Source of the DNA: Rhodophyticola sp017644125
GTDB lineage: Bacteria > Pseudomonadota > Alphaproteobacteria > Rhodobacterales > Rhodobacteraceae
Assembly (NCBI RefSeq): GCF_042140125.1
Contig: NZ_CP159473.1
DNA: 64,000 bases
Reading direction: 5' to 3' (one strand)
The first letter of the stretch is position 1, and each line of letters begins with the position of its first letter. The position numbers and the translations under genes were made by a program. Shown piece after piece: positions 8,590-16,485 of the stretch. The notes below the pieces were generated by a model. It saw nothing but the letters and a program-made list of their open reading frames with translations. It did not search any database and had not been told where the DNA came from.

Positions 8590-9825
8590 TTATTTGGCCA
8601 TCGTCTCTTTCAGGCGACGGAGCTCCAGTGCGTGAGAATCCGCCTCGCTTTCGCCGGCTCGCGGTCCGCGGGACAGGGCGCGGGCGAGATCGAAATAGCC
8701 TTTGCCGGGACGCTTGTCGCGTCCGCGATTGACGGCGCGGGCGGCGATAAAGGCACGGTCTGCTGCGGCGTCCTCCCGCATTGTGGCTTCCAGGGCCCTG
8801 GTGACCTTGGCGATCGAGCCCGGGGTCCACAGACCGAGCGCGCGCGCCAATGCGCCGTAGGTGATCGGCACCTCGTCTTCGGTGAGACCTTGCAGATGGG
8901 CGCGGACGCGGTTGGCAAGCTCTTTCTCCCTGCCCGCGGCTGCCTCGATTACACGCGGCGGCGGGATCTCGCGGGCCGCGCCGCTTGCGTCGATTTCCGC
9001 GGCCCAGGCGCGGGTCGTCGTGCGCAGGACGATCCGGGTCTTGCCGCTGTCCTTTCCTTCGCCGGTCTCGGTCACGCCGACGACATCGCCCCTCTGCAAA
9101 CCCGCGCGTAGCGCTTCTGGCGTGATGCCGAGCTTTGGTGCCAGGTAATCCGGGTCGACGATGATCTGCCCGTCCTCCCATCCGATGACGCCTTCGGGAA
9201 CGGTTCGGTTCAGGATAGGCGATGGTCCATCGTCGCGCGCGTAGAACGGATTGTCCCCCGCCGCATGATCGGTGACATCGACGATCTTGCCGATTTGAGG
9301 CAGGGCGGCGCGCAGCATGCGTTCCACCCCTTCGCGAAGTGTGGCCGCAGAGGCCGCGCAGCCCTGGCAGCCGCCGGACATGCGCAGGTAGACGGCGCTG
9401 CCCTCGACCTTGTCCACCGAGATATGCCCGCCATGGGCGGCCACGGCCGGATTGACCTGCTGGTTCAGCAGAGTCTCAACCGCCTCGAGCAGAGCCTGGT
9501 CGGGCGTGGTCTCATCCCGCCCATCCTGCCCGAGCGGTGCGTCGGTTTCGTCGAGCAGCTTTCGGATCGCATCGGCGATCGCGGGTTTCAGCGTTGCCCA
9601 GTCCGATTCGGCATTCTTTTTAACCCAAATCGTTGCACCGCCCACTTCGACTCGGACAACACCATCCAGCGCGAAAAGCGCGCGCGCCAGCGGGGCATCA
9701 CCTGCGGCCTCGAACCGGACGGACGGGCGCCCCTGGATCGGCGCGTCCAGGATGAATCCCACAACATCGGGATCGTGGGTTGAGGATTCGGCCCGGATGC
9801 GGCGGCGGGTGGCGGCGTCAGACAT
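8590..9825 (-). CDS. Nfu-type iron-sulfur scaffold protein with long C-terminal extension
   Basis: Predicted cytoplasmic carrier that passes Fe-S clusters to apo-proteins. In the 411-residue product, residues about 10-95 match the Nfu N-terminal domain, and about 105-185 the NifU-like domain with the cluster-binding pair C153/C156 (GGCQGC). Canonical NfuA stops near 190 residues. Here about 225 more follow: residues 215-275 resemble a DUF6522-type domain, and 320-390 a small helical domain that looks like the winged-helix part of alkyltransferase-like proteins (ITYGALARALGLW). The start at 9825 has GGAG upstream and overlaps the mrp stop by 8 bp. It is last in a MarR-mrp-nfu operon. A start at 9936 is possible but would lie inside mrp in another frame. 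Confidence 0.85.
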   Translation of the reverse strand: MSDAATRRRIRAESSTHDPDVVGFILDAPIQGRPSVRFEAAGDAPLARALFALDGVVRVEVGGATIWVKKNAESDWATLKPAIADAIRKLLDETDAPLGQDGRDETTPDQALLEAVETLLNQQVNPAVAAHGGHISVDKVEGSAVYLRMSGGCQGCAASAATLREGVERMLRAALPQIGKIVDVTDHAAGDNPFYARDDGPSPILNRTVPEGVIGWEDGQIIVDPDYLAPKLGITPEALRAGLQRGDVVGVTETGEGKDSGKTRIVLRTTTRAWAAEIDASGAAREIPPPRVIEAAAGREKELANRVRAHLQGLTEDEVPITYGALARALGLWTPGSIAKVTRALEATMREDAAADRAFIAARAVNRGRDKRPGKGYFDLARALSRGPRAGESEADSHALELRRLKETMAK

Positions 9826-10984
9826 CTTCAAGCTCCGTCCCCGCCATGGCTTGGAGGGCCTTGAAGACATAGATGCCGGTGTCGTGGCCGTCGCTGAAGG
9901 CCATACCGAGCGCGTAGTTGCCGACGCTCCAGACACGGGTGAGGCGGATATCCAGCGGCACGGTGTCCGGGTTCAGCAGCCGTTTGCCGCTCATCTCGTC
10001 GCGGCATTGCGCGCATTGGCAGGCCAGCCGCAGGTCGCGCTCGCTCAACCTTTGATCCGTCCCGTCGGACCACCGCAAGAGCAGCGCGCCATCGGCGTGG
10101 TCGAGCGCCGCAAGCCGGTCGGGCGGTCCACCCTCGGCGATAGGCGCAGGGGACGGTTTTCCTACGCCCTCGGCAACCGTCCAGGCAAAGGGCGTTGCGA
10201 TTCCCGCGACGTCACCGCCGGTCCAGGCCAACGTAGCAGCGATACTCCGGTAGGCCGCAGTCGCCGGACTGTGCGGCGCGGCGCGCACCAGTGGGCGGCC
10301 GTCGTCACCGCAGTCGACCACAGTCGGGTCAAGAGGCACCTTGCCAAGGAAATCTACGTCCAACTCCTGCGCGATCGCCTCTCCGCCACCTTGATGGAAG
10401 ATATGCGTCACCGTTCCGCAGTCCGGGCAGGTGAAGCCGCTCATATTCTCGATCACGCCAATGATCGGGACATTGACCTGCTCCATCATGCGCAGGCCGC
10501 GCCGCGCGATCTTGAGGCTGACATCCTGCGGCGTGCTGACGACTACCGCACCCGTTAGGGGAAAGGCCTGCGCCAAGGTCAGCTGGATGTCGCCCGTGCC
10601 AGGCGGGAGGTCCAGCAGCAAGATATCCAGCGCGCCCCACTCCATCTGTCGCACGAACATCTGCAGGTATTTCGTCACCATCGGCCCGCGCAGGATCGCC
10701 GGGCTGTCATCGTCGGACAACATGGCCATGGACATGACCTTCACCCCATACGCCTCGGCCGGAATCACCTTTTGGTCTGGCGACATTGCCGGCTTGCCGG
10801 CCGCGATGCCCAACATGCGCGGGATGGACGGCCCGTAGATGTCGGCGTCCACCACACCAACACGAAGACCGGCATCGGCCATGGCCACGGCGATATTTGC
10901 GGTGACCGTGGATTTTCCCACGCCCCCCTTGCCGCTGCTGATGGCGATCATGCGCGGCATTGCAGGGGTCTCAGGCTGTGCCAT
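9818..10984 (-). CDS. mrp: Mrp/NBP35-type Fe-S cluster carrier ATPase fused to a DUF971-like domain
   Basis: A 388-residue P-loop ATPase that carries and transfers Fe-S clusters. The deviant Walker A, GKGGVGKST, is at about residues 19-27, the family signatures VDADIYGPSIPRML and LDLPPGTGD follow, and a CPDC pair lies in the SGFTCPDCGT segment. From about residue 290 to the end is a DUF971/GBBH-like domain with a CQCAQC cluster, a known companion of Mrp in proteobacteria. The start at 10984 was chosen because homology begins there; it overlaps the end of the MarR gene by 14 bp, so translation is probably coupled. The neighbours, an Nfu protein and a Cys-rich MarR regulator, fit Fe-S biogenesis. 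Confidence 0.92.
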   Translation of the reverse strand: MAQPETPAMPRMIAISSGKGGVGKSTVTANIAVAMADAGLRVGVVDADIYGPSIPRMLGIAAGKPAMSPDQKVIPAEAYGVKVMSMAMLSDDDSPAILRGPMVTKYLQMFVRQMEWGALDILLLDLPPGTGDIQLTLAQAFPLTGAVVVSTPQDVSLKIARRGLRMMEQVNVPIIGVIENMSGFTCPDCGTVTHIFHQGGGEAIAQELDVDFLGKVPLDPTVVDCGDDGRPLVRAAPHSPATAAYRSIAATLAWTGGDVAGIATPFAWTVAEGVGKPSPAPIAEGGPPDRLAALDHADGALLLRWSDGTDQRLSERDLRLACQCAQCRDEMSGKRLLNPDTVPLDIRLTRVWSVGNYALGMAFSDGHDTGIYVFKALQAMAGTELEDV

Positions 10985-11573
10985 TTCGGGTCTCCTTGGG
11001 TTTTCCGGCGGCCGGGGCCGGTCTGTAGCTCGCGCAGAGCTTGGGAATGTCTTCGATGGCCAGTTCCGCCGCCATGCAGGCGCAATAGGCCGTGTCACCC
11101 GATTGAGCGTAATGGCTGCAATCCTGGCAGGTTCCGAAAGCGGGGAGGTCCCGCCGGATGGCCAGCGTGGATGCCAGTTGGGACAGCGTCGCAAGGAAGC
11201 GGTCGCGCTCAACGGTACCAAGGGTATCGATTACGTCGATCAGATCCCGAAGCGGATCCTGTGCCAGCGTTTCGCGCCCGCGATCGGTCAGATCGAAAGA
11301 CACGCTGCGCCGGTCGCGGTCAGAGCGGGTCCCTGTAACCAGCCCCATGCGTTCGAGCGACTTTATGGTCTGCGACGCCGTGCCCCGCGTCGTTGCCTGG
11401 AAGCTGGCTAAGCCCGAAGGGGTGCGCGTGCTGCCGTTGGCGCGGGCGAAAAAGCGCAGACCGGTCCATTGAGCGGCTGTCAGTGCGGAGCGTGCGTCTT
11501 CGCGCCGTGCCGTACGGCCTACATGGACGAGCAGTTCCGCAATCTGGTCTGGTGTTTGCAGGTTGTCATTCAT
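10971..11573 (-). CDS. MarR-family regulator with cysteine-rich C-terminus, first gene of the mrp-nfu operon
   Basis: A 200-residue winged-helix repressor-type protein. The recognition region (TTRGTASQTIKSLERMGLV) and the wing (SDRDRRSVSFDLTDRG) are clear. Beyond the usual MarR length, a tail carries five cysteines arranged CQDC, then CAC, then one Cys, which could hold a metal or an Fe-S cluster. Since the next two genes move Fe-S clusters, a role as cluster or redox sensor is an inference worth testing. The start at 11573 is preferred over 11615 because the longer form would extend into the palindromic operator. Autoregulation is likely. Confidence 0.85.
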   Translation of the reverse strand: MNDNLQTPDQIAELLVHVGRTARREDARSALTAAQWTGLRFFARANGSTRTPSGLASFQATTRGTASQTIKSLERMGLVTGTRSDRDRRSVSFDLTDRGRETLAQDPLRDLIDVIDTLGTVERDRFLATLSQLASTLAIRRDLPAFGTCQDCSHYAQSGDTAYCACMAAELAIEDIPKLCASYRPAPAAGKPKETRNGTA

Positions 11574-11600
11574 GCCAATTTGATAGCGAAACGAAACTAC

Positions 11601-11637
11601 TTTGACAATCGTCAAATCTGAAGATTAGTATCGATAC
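11601..11637. promoter_or_regulatory. Two palindromes in the MarR / sigma-factor divergent promoter region
   Basis: A perfect 6+4+6 inverted repeat, TTTGACAATCGTCAAA (11601-11616), is followed by a perfect 10-bp palindrome, GTATCGATAC (11628-11637). They lie between the MarR start (11573, minus) and the sigma factor start (11658, plus). Size and position suit MarR dimer binding and autoregulation. Confidence 0.55.
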
Positions 11638-11657
11638 GATATTAAAGAGCGGAACCA

Positions 11658-12517
11658 ATGAACAAACCCGTTACGAACTTGATCGAAGGTGCCCGACGCG
11701 TCCGCACCGCAGGGATGCTATCCGCTGGAGAGGAGCGGGCATTGATCGACGCTTGGCAAGCGCATGGGGACCGGCATGCGCGGGATCGTCTGATCCATGC
11801 TTTTGCACCCTTGTCTGGCTCGATCGTAAAACGCTTCAAGCGCAGGGGCGGTGAGGTCGACCCAGACCTGCTGCAGCAGGCCAGATCGGGCTGATGAAGG
11901 CGGTCGACCGCTTCGACCCGGATCGCGGCTTTCGCTTTTCGACCTATGCAGTGTGGTGGATGCGGGCCGAAGTTCAGGACTATTTGCGGGCGAACATTTC
12001 CGTCGTCCGGCGCCCCAATTCCGCGCAGTCGCGGGCAGCAGCCGTGCAGATCGCCGCTCTTGATGCCGAGATGGAGACCAATCCGGACATGAATCGGGCG
12101 GATGCGGACAAGAGACTCGCCGACGCACTGGGCGTGGACACCCACCGGGCGGCAGATTTGCGCGATCAGGTTGCTGGTAGCGATAGCTCACTGAATGTGC
12201 CTGTTCGGGGAGAGGATGGCGTGGACCGCCTTGCGCTCTTGATCGACCCAAGCAGTCTTGAAGAGTCAGCCGCGTTGCTAAGCCTGAAGATGGCCGAACT
12301 ACGCCGCGTACTCGTAGACGTGCTCAGCACTCTGCCCGATCGCGAACGTGACATTGTCGTCGCAACGCAAGTGAGCGATCCTCCGGCCACGTTGGAAGGG
12401 CTCGGCACGTGATATGGAATTTCTAAGGAGAGGGTGCGCCAGCTACGCGAACGGGGCTTCCAACGGTTGCGCGAAGCCTTGCGGCAGAGCGATCTTGGAT
12501 TTGACAGCTTCTTTTGA
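11658..12517 (+). pseudogene. RpoH-like sigma-70 family factor, broken by a frameshift and a stop codon
   Basis: The pieces read in order as a group-4-like RpoH/sigma-32 factor. Region 1.2/2.1 (EERALIDAWQAHGDRHARD) is in the first frame. Region 2.2-2.4 (MKAVDRFDPDRGFRFSTYAVWWMRA) is in the next frame after a one-base loss near 11885, where GCCCAG appears to have become GCCAG. The same frame runs to an in-frame TGA at 12410-12412. After that TGA region 4.2 still reads on (YGISKERVRQLRERGFQRLREALR) to a TGA at 12515. The missing residue fits an Arg codon CGA changed to TGA. Total length of about 286 codons is normal for RpoH. With two lesions it is almost certainly inactive, and a functional rpoH is presumably elsewhere in the genome. 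Confidence 0.85.
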
Positions 12518-12870
12518 ATGGCTGATTGCGCCCAAATACCGCCTAGGGCGCGCCCTGGGCCATCACGCACCCGCGCCGACCCTAATGGGACGTGACGGCA
12601 GATACGACTTAGGATATGGAAAGGCCTACGTCTCGAGGTGTCAAAGGCAGTTTTTTGCGGCATTCAATTATTGGTAGCCGCCGATCGAGCAATTAAATAG
12701 CATTTCCAATGCATTGCCACTAAAGCCCGGTGCCTCGTAAGGAAGGTGCCTGCCACAAAGCCTTTGCGTAGCCCCGCGCACTGAAATTGGTACTATGTGT
12801 AGCGAAAGGCAGGACCAGAGAGACATGATAGATGGTACGCAAATGCCACCTATTATGCCCCGCAAAATTC
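12518..12870. other. Gene-free spacer
   Basis: Between the sigma-factor pseudogene and the end of thiY. I see no convincing gene, repeat or terminator in it. Confidence 0.4.
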
Positions 12871-13860
12871 TTAATCCGCCCGCGACAAATATTCATTTGT
12901 AAACCAGCTCGACACATCGGGCATCACATCAAGCGGCCTGCCGTCTTCACCGCGCATGATACCGGCCTCAAAAAGAAAGCTGGTAATATTCGCGAACATC
13001 GCACCATCTATCAGGCCGACAGGTTCACCGGGGTCTTGCAGATAGCCGCCATCCACCAGCGCTGCCATCGAAGCGCGCACAAGATCGGGGTTCGTCAACA
13101 TGCCCGAGGTTTCCGCGATCAGCATCTCTGCGGCCTCTTGCGGGTTGTTGGCTGCAAATTCATAGCCCCGTTGCGCGGCCTGCACAAAGGCGCGGGCGAT
13201 GTCGGGGTTTTGCGCAAGCCACGTACCATTGCCACCCAAAAACGTCGTATGCTGGTCTGGAACACCGTAATCAGCATAGCGGAACGCACGTTGCGGGCGG
13301 TTCAACAGAACAGAGTTTACGCCTTCCCATGTGCTGACCTCGAGCGTGAAATCAACGCTGCCGTTGGCCAGCGCTTCGTAGGCGGATGTGCCAAGCGTGA
13401 CGGTATCGAAAACACCCTCGCCGCCGTCATTGCGGATGATCGTTGAAATCAACGCGTTTTCCCACGCACTGCCGAACCCTGCATAGATCTTGCCGTCCAG
13501 ATCGGCGGGGCGCTGGATATCATCCCGCTCACCGTTGAAAACCACGCGTCCGGTTTCATGCTGCACGACCGCCAAGACGGCTGTCATATCGGCCCCCGTC
13601 GCGCGCTGGCTGTGGAACCCGACCGCACTCAGAATGCCGAACTCCGCGACACCTGCCGCCACCAATGTGCCCGACGAAGTGTCGGTATACGGCAGGATAT
13701 CCACATCAAGCCCTGCGTCCTCGAACCAGCCTTGCGACTGCGCCACATAGAGGCCCACGTGGTTTGTGTTGGGTGTCCAGTCCAGTGCAACGCTGAGTTT
13801 TTCCTGTGCAGAGACAGGCAGGGCCAGCATCAGCAAAGCAGCGGTGATCAAATGTTTCAT
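12871..13860 (-). CDS. thiY: ABC transporter substrate-binding protein for a thiamine pyrimidine precursor (ThiY-like)
   Basis: Periplasmic binding protein of the NMT1/THI5-like family, 329 residues, with a signal peptide (hydrophobic core ALLMLALPVSAQ, cleavage near residue 18). The mature start LSVALDWTPNTNHVGLYVAQ is typical of proteins binding formyl-aminopyrimidine or HMP-type thiamine precursors. It is the last gene of the ykoF-thiX-thiZ-thiY operon and overlaps thiZ by 4 bp. The upstream TPP riboswitch supports the thiamine role; the exact ligand is an inference. Confidence 0.88.
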   Translation of the reverse strand: MKHLITAALLMLALPVSAQEKLSVALDWTPNTNHVGLYVAQSQGWFEDAGLDVDILPYTDTSSGTLVAAGVAEFGILSAVGFHSQRATGADMTAVLAVVQHETGRVVFNGERDDIQRPADLDGKIYAGFGSAWENALISTIIRNDGGEGVFDTVTLGTSAYEALANGSVDFTLEVSTWEGVNSVLLNRPQRAFRYADYGVPDQHTTFLGGNGTWLAQNPDIARAFVQAAQRGYEFAANNPQEAAEMLIAETSGMLTNPDLVRASMAALVDGGYLQDPGEPVGLIDGAMFANITSFLFEAGIMRGEDGRPLDVMPDVSSWFTNEYLSRAD

Positions 13861-14612
13861 AGGGTCTCTCCGGTTTGGTTAAGTAGAATTTCAAGCAACT
13901 GCGCCTCGATTGCATGGGCGTCAGCGCTGACGGGGCGTCCCAGCCGCGGGCGCGGGGCGGGCACATGCACTTCCGCGATCACGCTGGCCGGTCGGCGCGA
14001 CAGGACATAGATGCGATCCGACAGCGCCACAGCCTCCCGGACGTCATGTGTCACCAGCAGGGTTGTCCAGCGCGCCGTGCGCCAGCGCTTTTCGAACCAT
14101 GCCTGCATTTGGGTCCGCGTCAGCGCATCCAACGCGCCGAAAGGTTCATCCAAAAGCTGCACAGGCCGGTTCTGCGCGATGGTCCGCAAGAGGGCCGCGC
14201 GCTGGCGCATCCCGCCGGACAGTTGGGCGGGATAATGGTCGGTGAACCCATCCAGACCGAAATCGGCCAAGAGCGGCGTAACATGGGCGCGCGCATCTTT
14301 GCGGCGTATGCCCTGTACCTCCAGGCCCAAGGTCAGATTGTCGATAATCCGCCGCCACGGCATCAACGCATCGCGCTGCGGCATAAAACCAAAGCCGTGT
14401 TGATTTGTCGCCAATGGCTGACCGTTGCAGGTGATCGTGCCGCTGTCATGTTGCGCAGCGCCGGTCAGCAGGCGGAATATGGTCGATTTTCCCGCACCCG
14501 ACGGCCCGAGGATTGACAGGAACTCGCCCTCTGCGAGATGTAATGAAATATCATCCAGTATGGCTGTACCGCCAATCGTGAGGCCGACATTTCGCATGTC
14601 CAGAACACTCAT
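13857..14612 (-). CDS. thiZ: ABC transporter ATP-binding protein (ThiZ-like)
   Basis: A 251-residue nucleotide-binding subunit of the NitT/TauT-type import family. Walker A (GPSGAGKST) is at about residues 36-44, the signature SGGMRQRAALLRT in the middle, and Walker B in VQLLDEPFGALD, followed by the switch His in VTHDVREA. It overlaps the permease gene upstream and the binding-protein gene downstream by 4 bp each, so the three are co-translated. It should energise uptake of the thiamine precursor bound by ThiY. Confidence 0.9.
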   Translation of the reverse strand: MSVLDMRNVGLTIGGTAILDDISLHLAEGEFLSILGPSGAGKSTIFRLLTGAAQHDSGTITCNGQPLATNQHGFGFMPQRDALMPWRRIIDNLTLGLEVQGIRRKDARAHVTPLLADFGLDGFTDHYPAQLSGGMRQRAALLRTIAQNRPVQLLDEPFGALDALTRTQMQAWFEKRWRTARWTTLLVTHDVREAVALSDRIYVLSRRPASVIAEVHVPAPRPRLGRPVSADAHAIEAQLLEILLNQTGETL

Positions 14613-15397
14613 CTATTCCCCTCCACATCGCGCCAGCGCAGCACGACACGTTGCAACAGAGCGGTGACCGCAAAGAGCACCAGGGTCAGCGCTGAACTGA
14701 TCACCACAGCCGCCAGCACAAGATCGGGGCGAAAACTGTTCTTGGCGTTCAAGATCACGATGCCCAGACCGGCACGCGCGCCCACATATTCTGCGAAAAT
14801 GGCCGCGACGACCGCATAGGTGATCGAGATGCGCAGACCGGCAAAGAAATAGGGCATCGCGGACGGAAACCGTGCGCTGCGGAATATCTGGCCGCGCGTG
14901 GCGCCCATCGACCGCATCAGATCCTCGATTTCGGGGTCGGTCGCCGCGTATCCGTCCACAAGGGCGACCAGCATGGGAAAGAAGGTAACAAGCGCCACCA
15001 GGAGAACCTTGGGCGTCAGATCGAACCCGAACCACAGCACGACCAAGGGCGCGATGGCGACAAGCGGTAATGTCTGGCTGACCACAAAGATCGGGAACAG
15101 CGCGCGACGGACACGGGGCATGAAATCCAGCACCACCGACAAGCCGAAGGCTACGGTAAGCGACAAGGCAAACCCTGCAAAGGTGGCTTTCAGTGTCGGC
15201 ACCGTGTTGTCCCACAGCAGAGCGCGGTTCAATACGATTTGGTCTAGCACCCGCGAGGGTGCTGGCAGCATCAGCGGGGAAATTCCCGACAGGCGAACAT
15301 AAAGTTCCCAGATCAAAAAGGCGCTGACCACACTCAGGACGGCAGGAATGCCGCGGGTCAGACCTCTGCCGGGACGGCGAGGCACATCAAACTGCAT
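14609..15397 (-). CDS. thiX: ABC transporter permease (ThiX-like)
   Basis: A 262-residue inner-membrane permease with about six hydrophobic segments and the BPD_transp_1 core, including the EAA-type loop region (DLMRSMGATRGQIFRSARFP). It forms the channel of the ThiXYZ importer and lies 4 bp after ykoF, overlapping thiZ. Confidence 0.9.
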   Translation of the reverse strand: MQFDVPRRPGRGLTRGIPAVLSVVSAFLIWELYVRLSGISPLMLPAPSRVLDQIVLNRALLWDNTVPTLKATFAGFALSLTVAFGLSVVLDFMPRVRRALFPIFVVSQTLPLVAIAPLVVLWFGFDLTPKVLLVALVTFFPMLVALVDGYAATDPEIEDLMRSMGATRGQIFRSARFPSAMPYFFAGLRISITYAVVAAIFAEYVGARAGLGIVILNAKNSFRPDLVLAAVVISSALTLVLFAVTALLQRVVLRWRDVEGNR

Positions 15398-15401
15398 CAG
15401 A

Positions 15402-16010
15402 TCAGCGTTTGCTGGGACTGTTGGCAGAAACGGTCAAATCGATCGTGACATGGCCATTCGGTGGCCCGAACTTGCAAAACGCCTGCTGGAGCGTGGCAAA
15501 GACCGGCCCTGCATCACCCGTCAGTCGCGTGCAGAAATTCTTGGAACGGTCAAAGGTTCCGCTTTGTTGCAGGAAGTCGATACAGCCCATGATCTCGGCC
15601 ATATGATCGCCCGCCCCCATCACATAAAGCGAGAATTGCGCATCCGCCTGTTGCCCCTTTTCGGGGGTTGCAGCGATAGCTGCCAGCGCGTTCTTCTGGC
15701 GCAGGGCCAGCGGCTCTGACGGGTTGGCCAATGCCCCGGTCTGGCAGATAGGATCATCCGGTTCCCCCGGACACCCCCGTGACAGCGTGGCGCGCAAGAC
15801 AACATGCTGGCCGGACGATGCAGCCGCCGCGTAAAGATCACGCAGCGCGGGGAAAAGCACCTCTGGCGGGCCGAGGATAAGCGTTGAAATATCGTCGGTT
15901 TCAATCCGCAGCCTGTCGCGCCACGGATCAAGTGCGTCGAGCGATGACAAGATCACGTCAACGAAACCGTCGGTCATCGGGTAAAGGGATACTTGTGCGC
16001 CTGCAAACAT
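15402..16010 (-). CDS. ykoF: YkoF-family thiamine/HMP-binding protein
   Basis: A 202-residue protein with two repeated YkoF domains: the first begins AQVSLYPMTDGFVDVI (about residues 5-20) and the second AQFSLYVMGAGDHMAEI (about 122-138). YkoF binds thiamine or its pyrimidine moiety in Bacillus and is a regular partner of ThiXYZ-type importers. It is the first gene of the operon, with AAGGAGG just before the ATG at 16010. That ribosome site directly follows the TPP riboswitch, so thiamine pyrophosphate probably controls translation here. Confidence 0.88.
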   Translation of the reverse strand: MFAGAQVSLYPMTDGFVDVILSSLDALDPWRDRLRIETDDISTLILGPPEVLFPALRDLYAAAASSGQHVVLRATLSRGCPGEPDDPICQTGALANPSEPLALRQKNALAAIAATPEKGQQADAQFSLYVMGAGDHMAEIMGCIDFLQQSGTFDRSKNFCTRLTGDAGPVFATLQQAFCKFGPPNGHVTIDLTVSANSPSKR

Positions 16011-16021
16011 TTTTGTCCTCC

Positions 16022-16113
16022 TTGCTACGCTGGCATTATCCAGATCAGCTTCGAGGGTCCGTGGGCTTGCGCCCCCATCTCAGCCGCGGCATTACGCGGC
16101 TCCCCTGTGGTGA
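16022..16113 (-). promoter_or_regulatory. TPP (thiamine pyrophosphate) riboswitch upstream of ykoF-thiXZY
   Basis: Read on the minus strand, the conserved blocks occur in order: ACAGGGGAGCC, then GGCTGAGATGGGGGC, then GACCCTCGAAGCTGATCTGG, then ATAATGCCAGCGTAGCAAGG. These are the THI-box elements. The 3' end runs into the ribosome site AAGGAGG of ykoF, about 12 bases before its start codon, which fits control of translation initiation. Confidence 0.95.
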
Positions 16114-16485
16114 GGAATGGGTGCCAGATAAGCGAAAGGTTCGCAAGTCAAACTGATTGGGCGCGCGGAATATTTATTGAGAGAGTGAGGGCACGCATTT
16201 TAAATCAAGTTCATTGCCTTATAAGCGCCAAACTCAAAGCCCCCATTAACCTCAGGTACGACCTGACTTCCGGGCATTTGATTGAAAGCTCATACCGCAA
16301 CAACTGTGACCGTCCGCTTTTGACCGCTGGTTCGAAGCATGAAGCATCGCCCAATCTGGCAGGAAGACTAAGTTTGCAAAAGCCCATCCTTGCGCACAAC
16401 AGCCTGTCGCCGCAGGCATGGGGACTGACCGCTTCGGCTGGAGGCTACTGACGCAATGCCGCAACCTCACAGTCCGCTCTCCGCC
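16114..16485. other. Gene-free spacer
   Basis: Between the 5' end of the TPP riboswitch and the truncated relaxase gene. It should contain the promoter of the ykoF operon (minus strand), but I cannot point to convincing -35/-10 boxes. No gene seen. Confidence 0.4.
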
